DNA from: an uncultured Prevotellaceae bacterium
GTDB taxonomy: Bacteria; Bacteroidota; Bacteroidia; Bacteroidales; Bacteroidaceae
Direction: 5' to 3'
Assembly (NCBI GenBank): GCA_902792635.1
Contig: CADBAG010000029.1
Span: forward strand, 1-41,875
DNA length: 41,875 nucleotides
The notes under the pieces were generated by a model. The model worked only from the letters and a program-made list of their open reading frames with translations, was not told the DNA's origin and did no database searches. The translations under genes were made by a program, and so were the position numbers. Shown in pieces: positions 24,140-32,152 of the stretch (positions are counted from its first letter, which is position 1; every line of letters starts with the position of its first letter).

Positions 24140-26965
24140 ATGGACAAACTCTTTTTATTGGATGCCTACGCCATCATCTTCCGCTCCTATTATGCGTTTA
24201 TCAACCGCCCAACAATCAATTCTAAAGGACTCAATACATCAGCCGTTCTCGGCTTCTGCAACACACTGAAAGAGATTCTCGACAAAGAGCATCCCACATA
24301 CCTCGGTGTCGCCTTCGATCAAGGCAAGACTTTCCGACATGAAGCTTATCCACCCTATAAAGCTCAACGGCAAGCGACACCGGAGGACATCAAACTCTCC
24401 GTGCCTATCATTCAGGAAATACTACAAGCCATGCACATCCCTATTCTCGTATCTGAAGGATTCGAGGCGGATGATGTCATTGGTACCTTAGCAACAAAAG
24501 CTGGGGTGCAAGGCGTAGAGACCTATATGCTCACGCCTGATAAAGACTATGGTCAGCTTATCCGACCCAATGTCTATATGTTCAGACCACGACATGGCGG
24601 AGGCTATGATAAGATCGGCGAGACAGAGATAGAAGAGAAATATGGTATTCCTTCAGCCAAACAAGTCGTCGACCTGCTCGCACTCATGGGTGACTCTGCT
24701 GATAACTATCCCGGTTGTCCGGGTGTCGGTGAGAAGACTGCCGTAAAGCTCATCAATGAGTTCGGCACGACAGAAAACCTGTTGGAGCACACCGACCAGC
24801 TGAAAGGCAAGATGAAGGAGAAAGTGGAGAATGCGAAGGACGACATCAAGATGTCGAAGTTCTTGGCGACAATCCGCACCGATGTACCCATTGCGCTCAA
24901 TCTCGATGAACTGAAGGTAACATCACCGGATGTAGACAAACTACGCTCCATCTTTGAAAGCCTTGAGTTCAAGCGCTTTACAGAACGCTTCTTGGGTAAG
25001 TCAGCAGCTAAAGCCGCACCCGTGCAACCTGATCTCTTCTCAAGCGCAAGCACGATTGCACGCAATGATACAAATAAGCAAAGTGTGATTGCACGCAATG
25101 ACGCAAGCGCAGCCGAGAGCATTAATGCAGAGGCACAAACAGATAATACACCAATGTCTTCCATCAAAACGGTGGAACACAAATACCATCTTGTAGAGAC
25201 CAAGGAAGATGCTGAAGCATTGTGCGCAAAGCTTAATTCATGCAAAGAGCTGAGCCTCGATACAGAGACGACATCTACAAACGCCATCGATGCAGAGCTT
25301 GTAGGACTCAGTTTCAGCATTCAGGAACACGAAGCGTGGTATGTAGCTATCCCTGCAGAGCGAGAGCAAGCTCAGGCGATGGTTGATATCTTCAAACCGC
25401 TCTATGAAAACGAAGAGATACTGAAGGTAGGCCAGAACATCAAATACGACTATGAAGTGCTTCGCAACTATGGCATCGACATCCAAGGAAAGATGTTCGA
25501 CACCATGCTTGCTCATTACGTCTATCAGCCGGAGCTGCGCCACAACATGGACTATATGGCCGAGACACTTCTCCACTATGGGACTGTGCATATCGAAGAA
25601 CTTATTGGTCCCAAGGGAAAGAATCAAAAGAACATGCGCGACCTCGACCCAAAAGAGGTGTACGAATACGCAGCAGAGGATGCAGACATCACATTGCAGC
25701 TCAAGCATGCCTTGGAGCCAAAACTCAAAGAGGTTAATGCCGAGATGCTATTCTGGGAAATAGAGATGCCGCTCGTCAAGGTGCTTGCCGACATGGAGAT
25801 CAACGGAGTGAGACTCGACACGGAGCAGTTGAAGCAGACGCAGAAAGAGTTTACAGAGCGAATGAATGCCTACGAGCAACATGCTTTCCAAGAAGCAGGA
25901 GAAGAATTCAATATCTCCTCTCCACGCCAAGTAGGCGATATTCTCTTCGGTAAGATGCAGCTCGTGGAAAAGCCAAAGAAGACGCGAACAGGCCAGTACG
26001 TCACCTCTGAGGAAGTGCTTCAACAACTGCGTGGAAAGGCTCCAATCGTAGACGATATCCTCAACTATCGCGGCATGAAAAAGCTCTTAGGCACATACGT
26101 TGAAGCATTGCCAAAGTTGATAGACAAGAAAGATGATCATATCCACACATCTTTCAACCAAGCTATCACCGCCACCGGCCGACTCTCCTCAAGTGATCCG
26201 AACCTTCAGAACATCCCTGTCCGCGATGATGACGGCAAAGAGATCCGCAAATGCTTCGTACCGGATGAGGGCTGCAAATGGTTCTCTGCCGACTACTCAC
26301 AGATTGAGCTCCGCATCATGGCGCATCTATCCGGCGATGAGAACATGATTGAAGCTTTCCGCGAGGGATTCGACATTCACCGCGCTACAGCTGCCAAGAT
26401 TTGGAAAGAACCCATGGAAGAAGTGAGCGATGCCCAGAGAAAGAAAGCCAAGCAGGCAAACTTCGGTATCATCTATGGCATCACAGCATTTGGACTCGCT
26501 CAGCGAATGGACATACCAAACGGAGAAGCAAGACAATTGATTGCCGATTATTTCGAAACCTTCCCCAAGGTTCATGCTTACATGGAAAAAGCAAAAGAAG
26601 AGGCACGCACGAAAGGCTATGCCGAGACGATGTTTGGCCGCAGACGCTATCTCCCCGATATCAATTCGCGCAATGGAACAGTCCGTGGATTTGCTGAACG
26701 AAACGCTATCAATGCACCGATACAAGGCTCTGAAGCCGACATCATCAAGATAGCGATGATCAATATCTGGAAGCGCTTCAAGAAAGAAGGATTACGTTCA
26801 AAAATGATCCTTCAAGTTCACGACGAATTAAACTTCTCCGTCTACCCGCAAGAGGCTGATACAGTGGAGAAAATAGTGATGGAGGAGATGCAGGGTGCAG
26901 CCAAACTAAAAGTGCCACTTACTGCCGACCCAGGATGGGGCAACAATTGGCTCGAAGCACACTAA
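24140..26965 (+). CDS. polA: DNA polymerase I
   Basis: A 941-residue repair and Okazaki-fragment polymerase with all three activities apparently intact. Start at 24140 (MDKLFLLDAYAIIFRSYYAF) fits the family; an in-frame ATG 66 bp upstream adds an atypical leader. The 5' nuclease covers about 1-290 (SEGFEADDVIGTLATKA; LMGDSADNYPGCPGVGEKTA). The 3'-5' exonuclease has motif I with Asp374 (LSLDTETTS), motif II VGQNIKYDYEVL and motif III YEYAAEDADITLQL. The polymerase has ADYSQIELRIMAHLSGD, KKAKQANFGIIYGITAFG and LQVHDELNF. Between the first two domains (about 295-350) lies a low-complexity linker with a twice-repeated IARND segment encoded by a palindromic repeat. Confidence 0.97.
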   Translation: MDKLFLLDAYAIIFRSYYAFINRPTINSKGLNTSAVLGFCNTLKEILDKEHPTYLGVAFDQGKTFRHEAYPPYKAQRQATPEDIKLSVPIIQEILQAMHIPILVSEGFEADDVIGTLATKAGVQGVETYMLTPDKDYGQLIRPNVYMFRPRHGGGYDKIGETEIEEKYGIPSAKQVVDLLALMGDSADNYPGCPGVGEKTAVKLINEFGTTENLLEHTDQLKGKMKEKVENAKDDIKMSKFLATIRTDVPIALNLDELKVTSPDVDKLRSIFESLEFKRFTERFLGKSAAKAAPVQPDLFSSASTIARNDTNKQSVIARNDASAAESINAEAQTDNTPMSSIKTVEHKYHLVETKEDAEALCAKLNSCKELSLDTETTSTNAIDAELVGLSFSIQEHEAWYVAIPAEREQAQAMVDIFKPLYENEEILKVGQNIKYDYEVLRNYGIDIQGKMFDTMLAHYVYQPELRHNMDYMAETLLHYGTVHIEELIGPKGKNQKNMRDLDPKEVYEYAAEDADITLQLKHALEPKLKEVNAEMLFWEIEMPLVKVLADMEINGVRLDTEQLKQTQKEFTERMNAYEQHAFQEAGEEFNISSPRQVGDILFGKMQLVEKPKKTRTGQYVTSEEVLQQLRGKAPIVDDILNYRGMKKLLGTYVEALPKLIDKKDDHIHTSFNQAITATGRLSSSDPNLQNIPVRDDDGKEIRKCFVPDEGCKWFSADYSQIELRIMAHLSGDENMIEAFREGFDIHRATAAKIWKEPMEEVSDAQRKKAKQANFGIIYGITAFGLAQRMDIPNGEARQLIADYFETFPKVHAYMEKAKEEARTKGYAETMFGRRRYLPDINSRNGTVRGFAERNAINAPIQGSEADIIKIAMINIWKRFKKEGLRSKMILQVHDELNFSVYPQEADTVEKIVMEEMQGAAKLKVPLTADPGWGNNWLEAH
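25055..25101. repeat. Palindromic repeat inside the polA linker
   Basis: ATTGCACGCAATGA occurs at 25055-25068 and 25088-25101, 33 bp apart (11 codons), each encoding Ile-Ala-Arg-Asn-Asp. Related units occur outside genes at 21547 and 21572. Confidence 0.8.
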
Positions 26966-26980
26966 AAGTTAATCGCTATC

Positions 26981-27134
26981 GGCTGACACGTGTCGAACAA
27001 TTGGCTGACACGTGCCGACCTATTGGCTGACACGTGCCGACCTATTGGCTGACACGTGCCGACCAGTTAGCTGACACGTGCCGAACAATTGGCTGACACG
27101 TGCCGAACAATTGGCTGACACGTGCCGAACAATG
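26981..27134. repeat. 7 x 22 bp tandem array containing CACGTG
   Basis: Seven contiguous 22-bp units start at 26981, 27003, 27025, 27047, 27069, 27091 and 27113, each built on GGCTGACACGTGCCGA (first unit TGTCG, fifth starting A). Differences are confined mostly to the last six bases, giving ACAATT, CCTATT and CCAGTT variants. The array lies between the ends of convergent genes. Confidence 0.9.
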
Positions 27135-27215
27135 TAGGGGCGGCCCTTGTGGCCGCCCTAACCCATTCTTATAGTACCATAAAAACAATAGGGCGGCCAC
27201 AAGGGCCGCCCCTAC
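27134..27215. terminator. Perfect 27-bp inverted repeat, likely two-way terminator
   Basis: The arm 27134-27160 (starting GTAGGGGCGGCCCTTGTGGC) is the exact reverse complement of 27189-27215, with a 28-base spacer. It sits between the 3' ends of polA (plus) and the SDR gene (minus). It belongs to the GGGGCGGCC family. A terminator role is inferred from position and stem strength; there is no clear T tract. Confidence 0.6.
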
Positions 27216-27245
27216 GGAGTGAATGACCTCCGAAAAATATTACTA

Positions 27246-28052
27246 TTACTTCGGCTGCTTACCGATATAAGCGAGGATACCACCGTCCACATACAGGATA
27301 TGTCCGTTGACAAAGTCACTGGCATCGGAAGCGAGGAAAACAGCAGGACCCATCAGATCCTCCGGAGTGCCCCAGCGACCTGCCGGTGTCTTGCTCACGA
27401 TGAACCTGTCGAACGGATGACGGCTTCCGTCCGGCTGACGCTCACGAAGCGGAGCAGTCTGCGGAGTAGCAATATAGCCCGGGCCAATGCCATTGCACTG
27501 GATGTTATACTCACCAAACTCAGAGCAGATATTCTTCGTCAGCATCTTCAGACCGCCCTTGGCAGCGGCATAAGCAGAGACCGTCTCACGGCCGAGCTCA
27601 CTCATCATCGAGCAGATGTTGATAATCTTACCGTGACCCTTCTTCTTCATGCCGGGGATAACAGCCTTACTGACGATGAAAGGAGCATTGAGATCGATGT
27701 CGATCACCTGACGGAAATCCTCCACGCTCATCTCTTCCATCGGGATACGCTTGATGATACCAGCGTTGTTCACGAGTATATCAATCGTACCGAGCTCTTT
27801 ATCAATATCAGCCACGAGTTTCTTCACCTGCTCCTCATCGGTGACGTCAGCGATGTAACCCTTGGCATCGATGCCCTTAGCCTTATAGTCGGCGAGAGCC
27901 TGATCCAGATGCTTCTGACTGCGGCAGTTGAAAGCAATTTTAGCGCCAGCTTTAGCAAAAGCCTCGGCGATGGCAAAACCAATGCCGTAAGCGGCACCCG
28001 TGACGAGGGCTACCTTGCCCTCAAGAGAGAAATTCTTTGAGAATGTGTCCAT
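27246..28052 (-). CDS. SDR-family gluconate 5-dehydrogenase / KduD-like oxidoreductase
   Basis: A 268-residue classical short-chain dehydrogenase/reductase. The cofactor motif is VALVTGAAYGIGFAIAEAFA, followed by NNAGI. The active site has Ser in INICSMMSELG and Tyr/Lys in SAYAAAKGGLKMLTKN. After the cofactor region, GYIATPQTAPLRERQPDGSR and the ending GGILAYIGKQPK are those of the gluconate 5-dehydrogenase/2-deoxy-D-gluconate 3-dehydrogenase group, which interconverts keto-gluconates with NAD(P)H. It lies 54 bp downstream of the sirtuin gene on the same strand and may be co-transcribed, although an AT-rich gap could hold a weak promoter. The exact sugar acid is not resolved. Confidence 0.88.
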   Translation of the reverse strand: MDTFSKNFSLEGKVALVTGAAYGIGFAIAEAFAKAGAKIAFNCRSQKHLDQALADYKAKGIDAKGYIADVTDEEQVKKLVADIDKELGTIDILVNNAGIIKRIPMEEMSVEDFRQVIDIDLNAPFIVSKAVIPGMKKKGHGKIINICSMMSELGRETVSAYAAAKGGLKMLTKNICSEFGEYNIQCNGIGPGYIATPQTAPLRERQPDGSRHPFDRFIVSKTPAGRWGTPEDLMGPAVFLASDASDFVNGHILYVDGGILAYIGKQPK

Positions 28053-28106
28053 TATTTATTTTAAAGTTTAAAAATTAGAATGCATCTATTTGATTAGACG
28101 AAACAA

Positions 28107-28796
28107 CTATATTTTTGTCAACAGTTCCTTCATGCCTTCTGAAGCACCCTTCTGAATCTGTATCACGCTCCCGCCCGCATTCACCGGATTCGGGTCAATA
28201 AGATAGATCGGTGCACCCTTAGGCACAAACTGAACGAGACCTGCAGCCGGATAGACAACAAGTGAGGTACCGATAATCACAAAGATATCAGCCTCGGAGG
28301 CTTCCTTAGCAGCGGGCTCTAGCATCGGGACGCTCTCTCCGAAGAACACAATAAACGGACGCAGCAACGAGCCGTCGCCTGCCTTCGTGCCGGGCTTCAC
28401 ATCGCTGTTCTCGGGCGTGAGCTCCTGGATGTAACGCGGATCATACGGGTCGATACTCGAGCAGACCTTTGTCAGCTCACCATGCAGGTGGATGACTTTC
28501 GACGATCCTGCTTTCTCATGGAGGTTATCGACATTCTGCGTGAGCACCGTCACGTCGTAGTCTTTCTCCATCTCAGCGATGAGCTTATGGCCCTCACAAG
28601 GTTGTGCATCCCACAGCTTACGACGCAGTTTGTTGTAGAACTCCGTCACGAGTTTCGGGTCTCTCTCCCACCCCTCATGACTGGCGATCTGCTCAACCGG
28701 ATAGTTCTCCCAAAGGCCGTCATTGCCACGGAAAGTCTTGAAGCCACTCTCCACCGACATGCCGGCGCCTGTCAAAAATACTACTTTCTTCTTCAT
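28107..28796 (-). CDS. Sir2-family NAD-dependent protein deacylase
   Basis: A 229-residue sirtuin that removes acyl groups from lysines using NAD. The start at 28796 gives the standard opening MKKKVVFLTGAGMSVESGFK and lies 19 bp after a good promoter; 25 codons further upstream would be AT-rich leader. Motifs: FRGNDGLWENY, VTVLTQNVDNLHEKAG, the catalytic His in VIHLHGEL, and IVFFGESVP. The zinc-finger Cys pairs are missing: only one Cys lies in the segment between HGEL and RPFIVFFGE. The Tyr-x-x-Arg desuccinylase signature is not exact here (FYNKLRRKL). Cytoplasmic; acyl preference unknown. Confidence 0.92.
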   Translation of the reverse strand: MKKKVVFLTGAGMSVESGFKTFRGNDGLWENYPVEQIASHEGWERDPKLVTEFYNKLRRKLWDAQPCEGHKLIAEMEKDYDVTVLTQNVDNLHEKAGSSKVIHLHGELTKVCSSIDPYDPRYIQELTPENSDVKPGTKAGDGSLLRPFIVFFGESVPMLEPAAKEASEADIFVIIGTSLVVYPAAGLVQFVPKGAPIYLIDPNPVNAGGSVIQIQKGASEGMKELLTKI

Positions 28797-28814
28797 ACAA
28801 GCAAATATTTTCCA

Positions 28815-28845
28815 CAAAAATACTAAAATAATACGATTATGCAAA
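28815..28845 (-). promoter_or_regulatory. Sirtuin gene promoter
   Basis: On the minus strand TTTG (28842-28845), 19 bp, TATTTTTG (28815-28822), a full Bacteroidetes promoter match, divergent from the FKBP promoter. Confidence 0.7.
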
Positions 28846-28855
28846 CAAAAAAGCG

Positions 28856-28863
28856 TAACTTTG
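28856..28863 (+). promoter_or_regulatory. -7 element for the FKBP cluster
   Basis: TAACTTTG, 53 bp before the first FKBP start at 28917. The -33 match is poor. Confidence 0.5.
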
Positions 28864-28916
28864 TGCGACAATTAATAATTAATAAGAAAACAACTAATTA
28901 GAAATCAAAAAGAGAC

Positions 28917-29498
28917 ATGGATAATGTAAGCTACGCCCTTGGCATGAGCATCGGGCACCAGTTGCAACAGATGAATGCTACAGAACTCAACATTGACGAC
29001 TTCGCACAGGCTATCAAGGATGTGTTTGCTGCTAAAGTTCAAATGACTGACGCAGAGGCACAGACTGCCGTTCAGACCTTCTTCCAGCAGAAAGCTGAGG
29101 AGCAGGCAGCAGCAGCGAAAGCAGAGGGAGAAAACTTCCTCGCCGAGAACGCCAAGAAGCCGGGTGTGAAGACACTTCCCAGCGGTCTGCAGTATCAGGT
29201 ACTGCGCGAGGGCAACGGCCGCAAGCCGACAGCTACCGATCAGGTGGAGTGCCACTACGAGGGAACCCTCATCAACGGTCAGGTCTTCGACTCCAGCTAC
29301 CGTCGCGGTGAGACTGCTACGTTCGGACTCAACCAGGTCATCAAGGGCTGGACAGAGGGTCTGCAGCTCATGCAGGAGGGAGCTAAGTATCGCTTCTTCA
29401 TCCCCTACAACCTCGCCTACGGTGAGCAGGGTGCCGGTCAGGCTATTCCACCTTATGCAGCCCTCATCTTCGATGTGGAGCTGATAAAGGTGAAGTAG
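28917..29498 (+). CDS. FKBP-type peptidyl-prolyl isomerase (FklB-like, no signal peptide)
   Basis: A 193-residue protein with an N-terminal helical dimerisation domain (SYALGMSIGHQLQQMN, about 1-75), a Gln/Ala-rich linker and a C-terminal FKBP domain (about 90-193). FKBP pocket residues are visible in VECHYEGTLINGQVFDSSYR, NQVIKGWTEGLQLMQEGAKY and PYNLAYGEQGAGQAIPPYAA. There is no signal peptide, so it is likely cytoplasmic, unlike its two paralogs downstream. First of three tandem FKBP genes; the stop is followed after 1 base by a tiny open frame. Confidence 0.93.
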   Translation: MDNVSYALGMSIGHQLQQMNATELNIDDFAQAIKDVFAAKVQMTDAEAQTAVQTFFQQKAEEQAAAAKAEGENFLAENAKKPGVKTLPSGLQYQVLREGNGRKPTATDQVECHYEGTLINGQVFDSSYRRGETATFGLNQVIKGWTEGLQLMQEGAKYRFFIPYNLAYGEQGAGQAIPPYAALIFDVELIKVK

Positions 29499-29499
29499 T

Positions 29500-29601
29500 A
29501 TGGGATTATTGCTTATATTTTCTATAGGTACGATTGTAGGACTTATCCTACTTTGGTGGATGGGCACTCCGAAAGGAAAACGGTGGATGGATGGATATTA
29601 A
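29500..29601 (+). CDS. 33-residue single-helix membrane protein (hypothetical)
   Basis: ATG at 29500 starts one base after the FKBP stop and reads MGLLLIFSIGTIVGLILLWW followed by a short basic tail ending KRWMDGY. It has one transmembrane helix with Gly-x-x-x-Gly-type spacing and a charged cytoplasmic tail. The tight spacing suggests translational coupling with the FKBP gene, and it ends 21 bp before the next FKBP start. No family is recognised. A chance open frame of this size is possible, but the clean helix-plus-basic-tail layout and its operon position favour a real gene. Confidence 0.55.
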   Translation: MGLLLIFSIGTIVGLILLWWMGTPKGKRWMDGY

Positions 29602-29622
29602 TAAAACTATAAATAACAACAC

Positions 29623-30501
29623 ATGAAAAGTTTAAAGACACTGGCCGTCATGGCCACCGCCGTGTTGGCTTTCTCAGCCTGCGGCAACTCGTCAGCCCCC
29701 AAAGCTGACCTTAAGACAGATGTCGACTCCATGAGCTACGCCATCGGACTGTTGCAGTCGCAGTATGTCCGTCAGGCTATCGAGCAGGGTCAGGTCATCG
29801 ACACGACTTATATGGACGACTTCGTGAAAGGTATCAACGAGGGTGTCAACGCTGGTGACGACAAGAAGAAAGCCGCTTATATCATGGGTCTGCAGGTAGG
29901 ACAGCAGATCTCTACCCAGCTCGTCAAGGGCATCAACCACGAGGTCTTCGGTGAGGACTCTACAAAGACGATTTCTCTGAAGAACCTTCTCGCTGGTTTC
30001 ATCACCGGTGCTACGGGCAAGAAAGGTCTGATGACTCCTGAAAGCGCCAATGCTATCGCACAGAGCAAGATGGAGCAGATCAAGAACGCTACCATGTCGA
30101 AGCAGTATGGCTCCAACAAGGCTGCCGGTGAGAAGTGGCTCGCTGCCAACAAGAAGAAGCCCGGAGTGGTGACACTGCCCTCAGGCCTGCAGTATAAGGT
30201 CATCAAGGAAGGCAAGGGCGCCATTCCTTCTGATACAACAACCGTAAAGGTTCAGTACGAAGGCCGCACCATCGACGGTAAGGTCTTTGAGAGCAGCTAT
30301 AAGAACGGCAATGGCCCTGTGACCATGGTTCCGTCTCAGATGATCCCCGGCTGGACACAGGCGCTGACCCGCATGCCCGAGGGCTCTGTATGGGAGGTCT
30401 ACATTCCTCAGAACCTCGCTTACAAAGATCGCCAGGCTGGACCTATCAAGCCTTACTCTACGCTGATCTTCAAGATTGAACTTGTCAAGGTAGGCAAATA
30501 A
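29623..30501 (+). CDS. FKBP-type peptidyl-prolyl isomerase, lipoprotein
   Basis: A 292-residue FKBP with a lipoprotein signal (AVMATAVLAFSAC, Cys20), so anchored in a membrane and acting in the periplasm. N-terminal helical domain about 30-160 (DSMSYAIGLLQSQYVRQAIE), then the FKBP domain about 180-292 (PGVVTLPSGLQYKVIKEGKG; VQYEGRTIDGKVFESSYKNG; IPGWTQALTRMPEGSVWEVY). The conserved Tyr in the NLAY segment is kept. It resembles FkpA/Mip-type chaperone-isomerases that help fold outer membrane proteins. Second of three tandem paralogs. Confidence 0.93.
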   Translation: MKSLKTLAVMATAVLAFSACGNSSAPKADLKTDVDSMSYAIGLLQSQYVRQAIEQGQVIDTTYMDDFVKGINEGVNAGDDKKKAAYIMGLQVGQQISTQLVKGINHEVFGEDSTKTISLKNLLAGFITGATGKKGLMTPESANAIAQSKMEQIKNATMSKQYGSNKAAGEKWLAANKKKPGVVTLPSGLQYKVIKEGKGAIPSDTTTVKVQYEGRTIDGKVFESSYKNGNGPVTMVPSQMIPGWTQALTRMPEGSVWEVYIPQNLAYKDRQAGPIKPYSTLIFKIELVKVGK

Positions 30502-30518
30502 GTTTCGATAAATAAACA

Positions 30519-31514
30519 ATGAAAAAGGTTTTATTGTTTGCAGTCCTCTTTCTTGCTGTCTCCGTCAGCTCTATCGCTGCGGGCGGCAAGAAGAAGGATA
30601 ACAAGAAAAAGACGAATGGCACTGAGCAGCCTGTTAAATTGCTCACTTCTTCAGATTCAACAAGTTATGCCGCTGGTTATGCAGCCACAGAAGGTCTGTT
30701 GCAATATCTCCAGCAGCGCATGAACATAGACACAGCTCACATGGCTGATTTCATCTGCGGTTTCCGTGAAGCTGCAAGTAAGGTCAAAGACCCTGCTTAC
30801 AAGGCATACATCGCCGGTAACACCATCGCTTCTCAGGCTACGGAGCAGATTCTGCCAAACATGAGCCGTGACCTCGTAGGTACCGACGACAGTATCGCTG
30901 CTGCACCTTTCTACGAAGGATTTCTTGCCGGTGTGAAACAAGACACTGCCGTCTTTAAGATGGCAAAGGCTCGTGATCGCTTCCAGACCAAGACCACACA
31001 GGCCCGTGAGGCACGTAACCGCATCTATAAGAAAGAGAATGAGGAGTGGCTCGCCAACAACAAGACGAAGCCCGGAGTGGTCACTCTGCCCTCTGGCCTG
31101 CAGTACAAAGTGCTGACAGAAGGCAATGGCCCCAAGCCGAAAGCTACTGATGAGGTAGAGGTCATCTACGAAGGCAAGACCATCAACGGTAAGGTCTTCG
31201 ACGCTACGAAGAACCACGGAGGCCGCAAGACCGACTCGTTCCGCTGCGACCAGGTCATCAAAGGCTGGACTGAGGCGCTGACCTCAATGAACGTAGGCAG
31301 CAAGTGGGAGATCTATATCCCGCAAGATCTCGCTTATGGTTCACGTGAGGCTGGTGAGATCAAGCCTTATTCTACGCTGATCTTCACTGTTGAGCTCGTA
31401 GGCATCAAGACTCCGGAAGCTAAGCCGGCTACTGATGCAAAGACGACAACCGATAGTAAGAATGTTCCTGCAAAAACTTCAAAAAGTACCAAAAAGAGCA
31501 CTAAAAAGAAGTAA
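30519..31514 (+). CDS. FKBP-type peptidyl-prolyl isomerase with Lys-rich tail
   Basis: A 331-residue exported FKBP. Signal peptide MKKVLLFAVLFLAVSVSSIA, then a Lys-rich segment, a helical domain about 50-175 and the FKBP domain about 180-290 (PGVVTLPSGLQYKVLTEGNG; VIYEGKTINGKVFDATKNHG; QVIKGWTEALTSMNVGSKWE). It ends in about 40 low-complexity residues rich in Thr, Lys and Ser, absent from its two neighbours, which may bind the envelope or nucleic acid or simply be disordered. Spacing of 17 bp from the previous gene and a perfect terminator after it mark the end of the operon. Confidence 0.92.
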   Translation: MKKVLLFAVLFLAVSVSSIAAGGKKKDNKKKTNGTEQPVKLLTSSDSTSYAAGYAATEGLLQYLQQRMNIDTAHMADFICGFREAASKVKDPAYKAYIAGNTIASQATEQILPNMSRDLVGTDDSIAAAPFYEGFLAGVKQDTAVFKMAKARDRFQTKTTQAREARNRIYKKENEEWLANNKTKPGVVTLPSGLQYKVLTEGNGPKPKATDEVEVIYEGKTINGKVFDATKNHGGRKTDSFRCDQVIKGWTEALTSMNVGSKWEIYIPQDLAYGSREAGEIKPYSTLIFTVELVGIKTPEAKPATDAKTTTDSKNVPAKTSKSTKKSTKKK

Positions 31515-31535
31515 ATTATAACGGAATTGATAACG

Positions 31536-31569
31536 AAATGCACGGATAATAAAAAATATCCGTGCATTT
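31536..31569 (+). terminator. Intrinsic terminator of the FKBP operon
   Basis: A perfect 13-bp stem AAATGCACGGATA (31536-31548) / TATCCGTGCATTT (31557-31569) with an 8-base A-rich loop and a following T-rich run, 21 bp after the stop codon. Confidence 0.85.
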
Positions 31570-31571
31570 TG

Positions 31572-31602
31572 TTGTTTATATCAATTTAATTGCCTACTTT
31601 TG
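31572..31602 (+). promoter_or_regulatory. Promoter of the lrp-C26/M19-QC operon
   Basis: TTG (31572-31574), 20 bp, TACTTTTG (31595-31602), a full consensus match. The leader to the ATG at 31681 is about 70 bases and AT-rich. Confidence 0.65.
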
Positions 31603-31680
31603 CTACCATATTATTAATAATAAAGAAATTAAATAGTCTGAATTAAAAGAATAACAATAAAGAATAACAATAAGCTTAAT

Positions 31681-32145
31681 ATGGACAAAATAGACAAGCT
31701 CGACAAGAAGATACTCTCTATCCTTTCAAAGAATGCACGCATTCCGTTCAAGGATGTAGCAGCTGAATGTGGCGTATCACGTGCCGCCATTCACCAGCGC
31801 GTGCAACATCTCATTGAAGCTGGCGTCATCACCGGCAGTGGTTTCGACGTCAACCCACTGAGCCTCGGTTATCATACCTGTACTTATATCGGTATCAACT
31901 TGGAGAAAGGCTCGATGTATAAAGATGTAGTGAAGCGACTTATTGATATCCCGGAGATCGTTGAGTGCCATTTCACTACAGGTTCTTACACGATGCTCAT
32001 CAAATGCTACGCCAAAGACAACGAAGCGCTCATGGATCTGCTCAACAACAAGCTGCAGACCATCCCCGGTGTTGTATCTACAGAGACTTTAATCTCTTTG
32101 GAGCAAAGTATCAAACGCGAGATTCCTGTCAATATCGACGAGTAA
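31681..32145 (+). CDS. Lrp/AsnC-family transcriptional regulator
   Basis: A 154-residue regulator with an N-terminal winged helix (KLDKKILSILSKNARIPFKD; CGVSRAAIHQRVQHLIEAG) and a C-terminal RAM ligand-binding domain (CTYIGINLEKGSMYKDVVKR; HFTTGSYTMLIKCYAKDNEA). Length is normal. Family members respond to amino acids, often as octamers. It is the first gene of an operon with two peptide-processing enzymes, 7 bp before the next start, which suggests control of peptide or amino-acid handling; the ligand is unknown. Confidence 0.93.
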   Translation: MDKIDKLDKKILSILSKNARIPFKDVAAECGVSRAAIHQRVQHLIEAGVITGSGFDVNPLSLGYHTCTYIGINLEKGSMYKDVVKRLIDIPEIVECHFTTGSYTMLIKCYAKDNEALMDLLNNKLQTIPGVVSTETLISLEQSIKREIPVNIDE

Positions 32146-32152
32146 AACAAAC

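Noticed and set aside
26981-27134. CRISPR array
   Set aside because: Units are contiguous with no spacers and no cas genes are present.
26981-27134. parS cluster because of CACGTG
   Set aside because: Flanking GTTT/AAAC half-sites of parS are missing; only the six-base core is shared.
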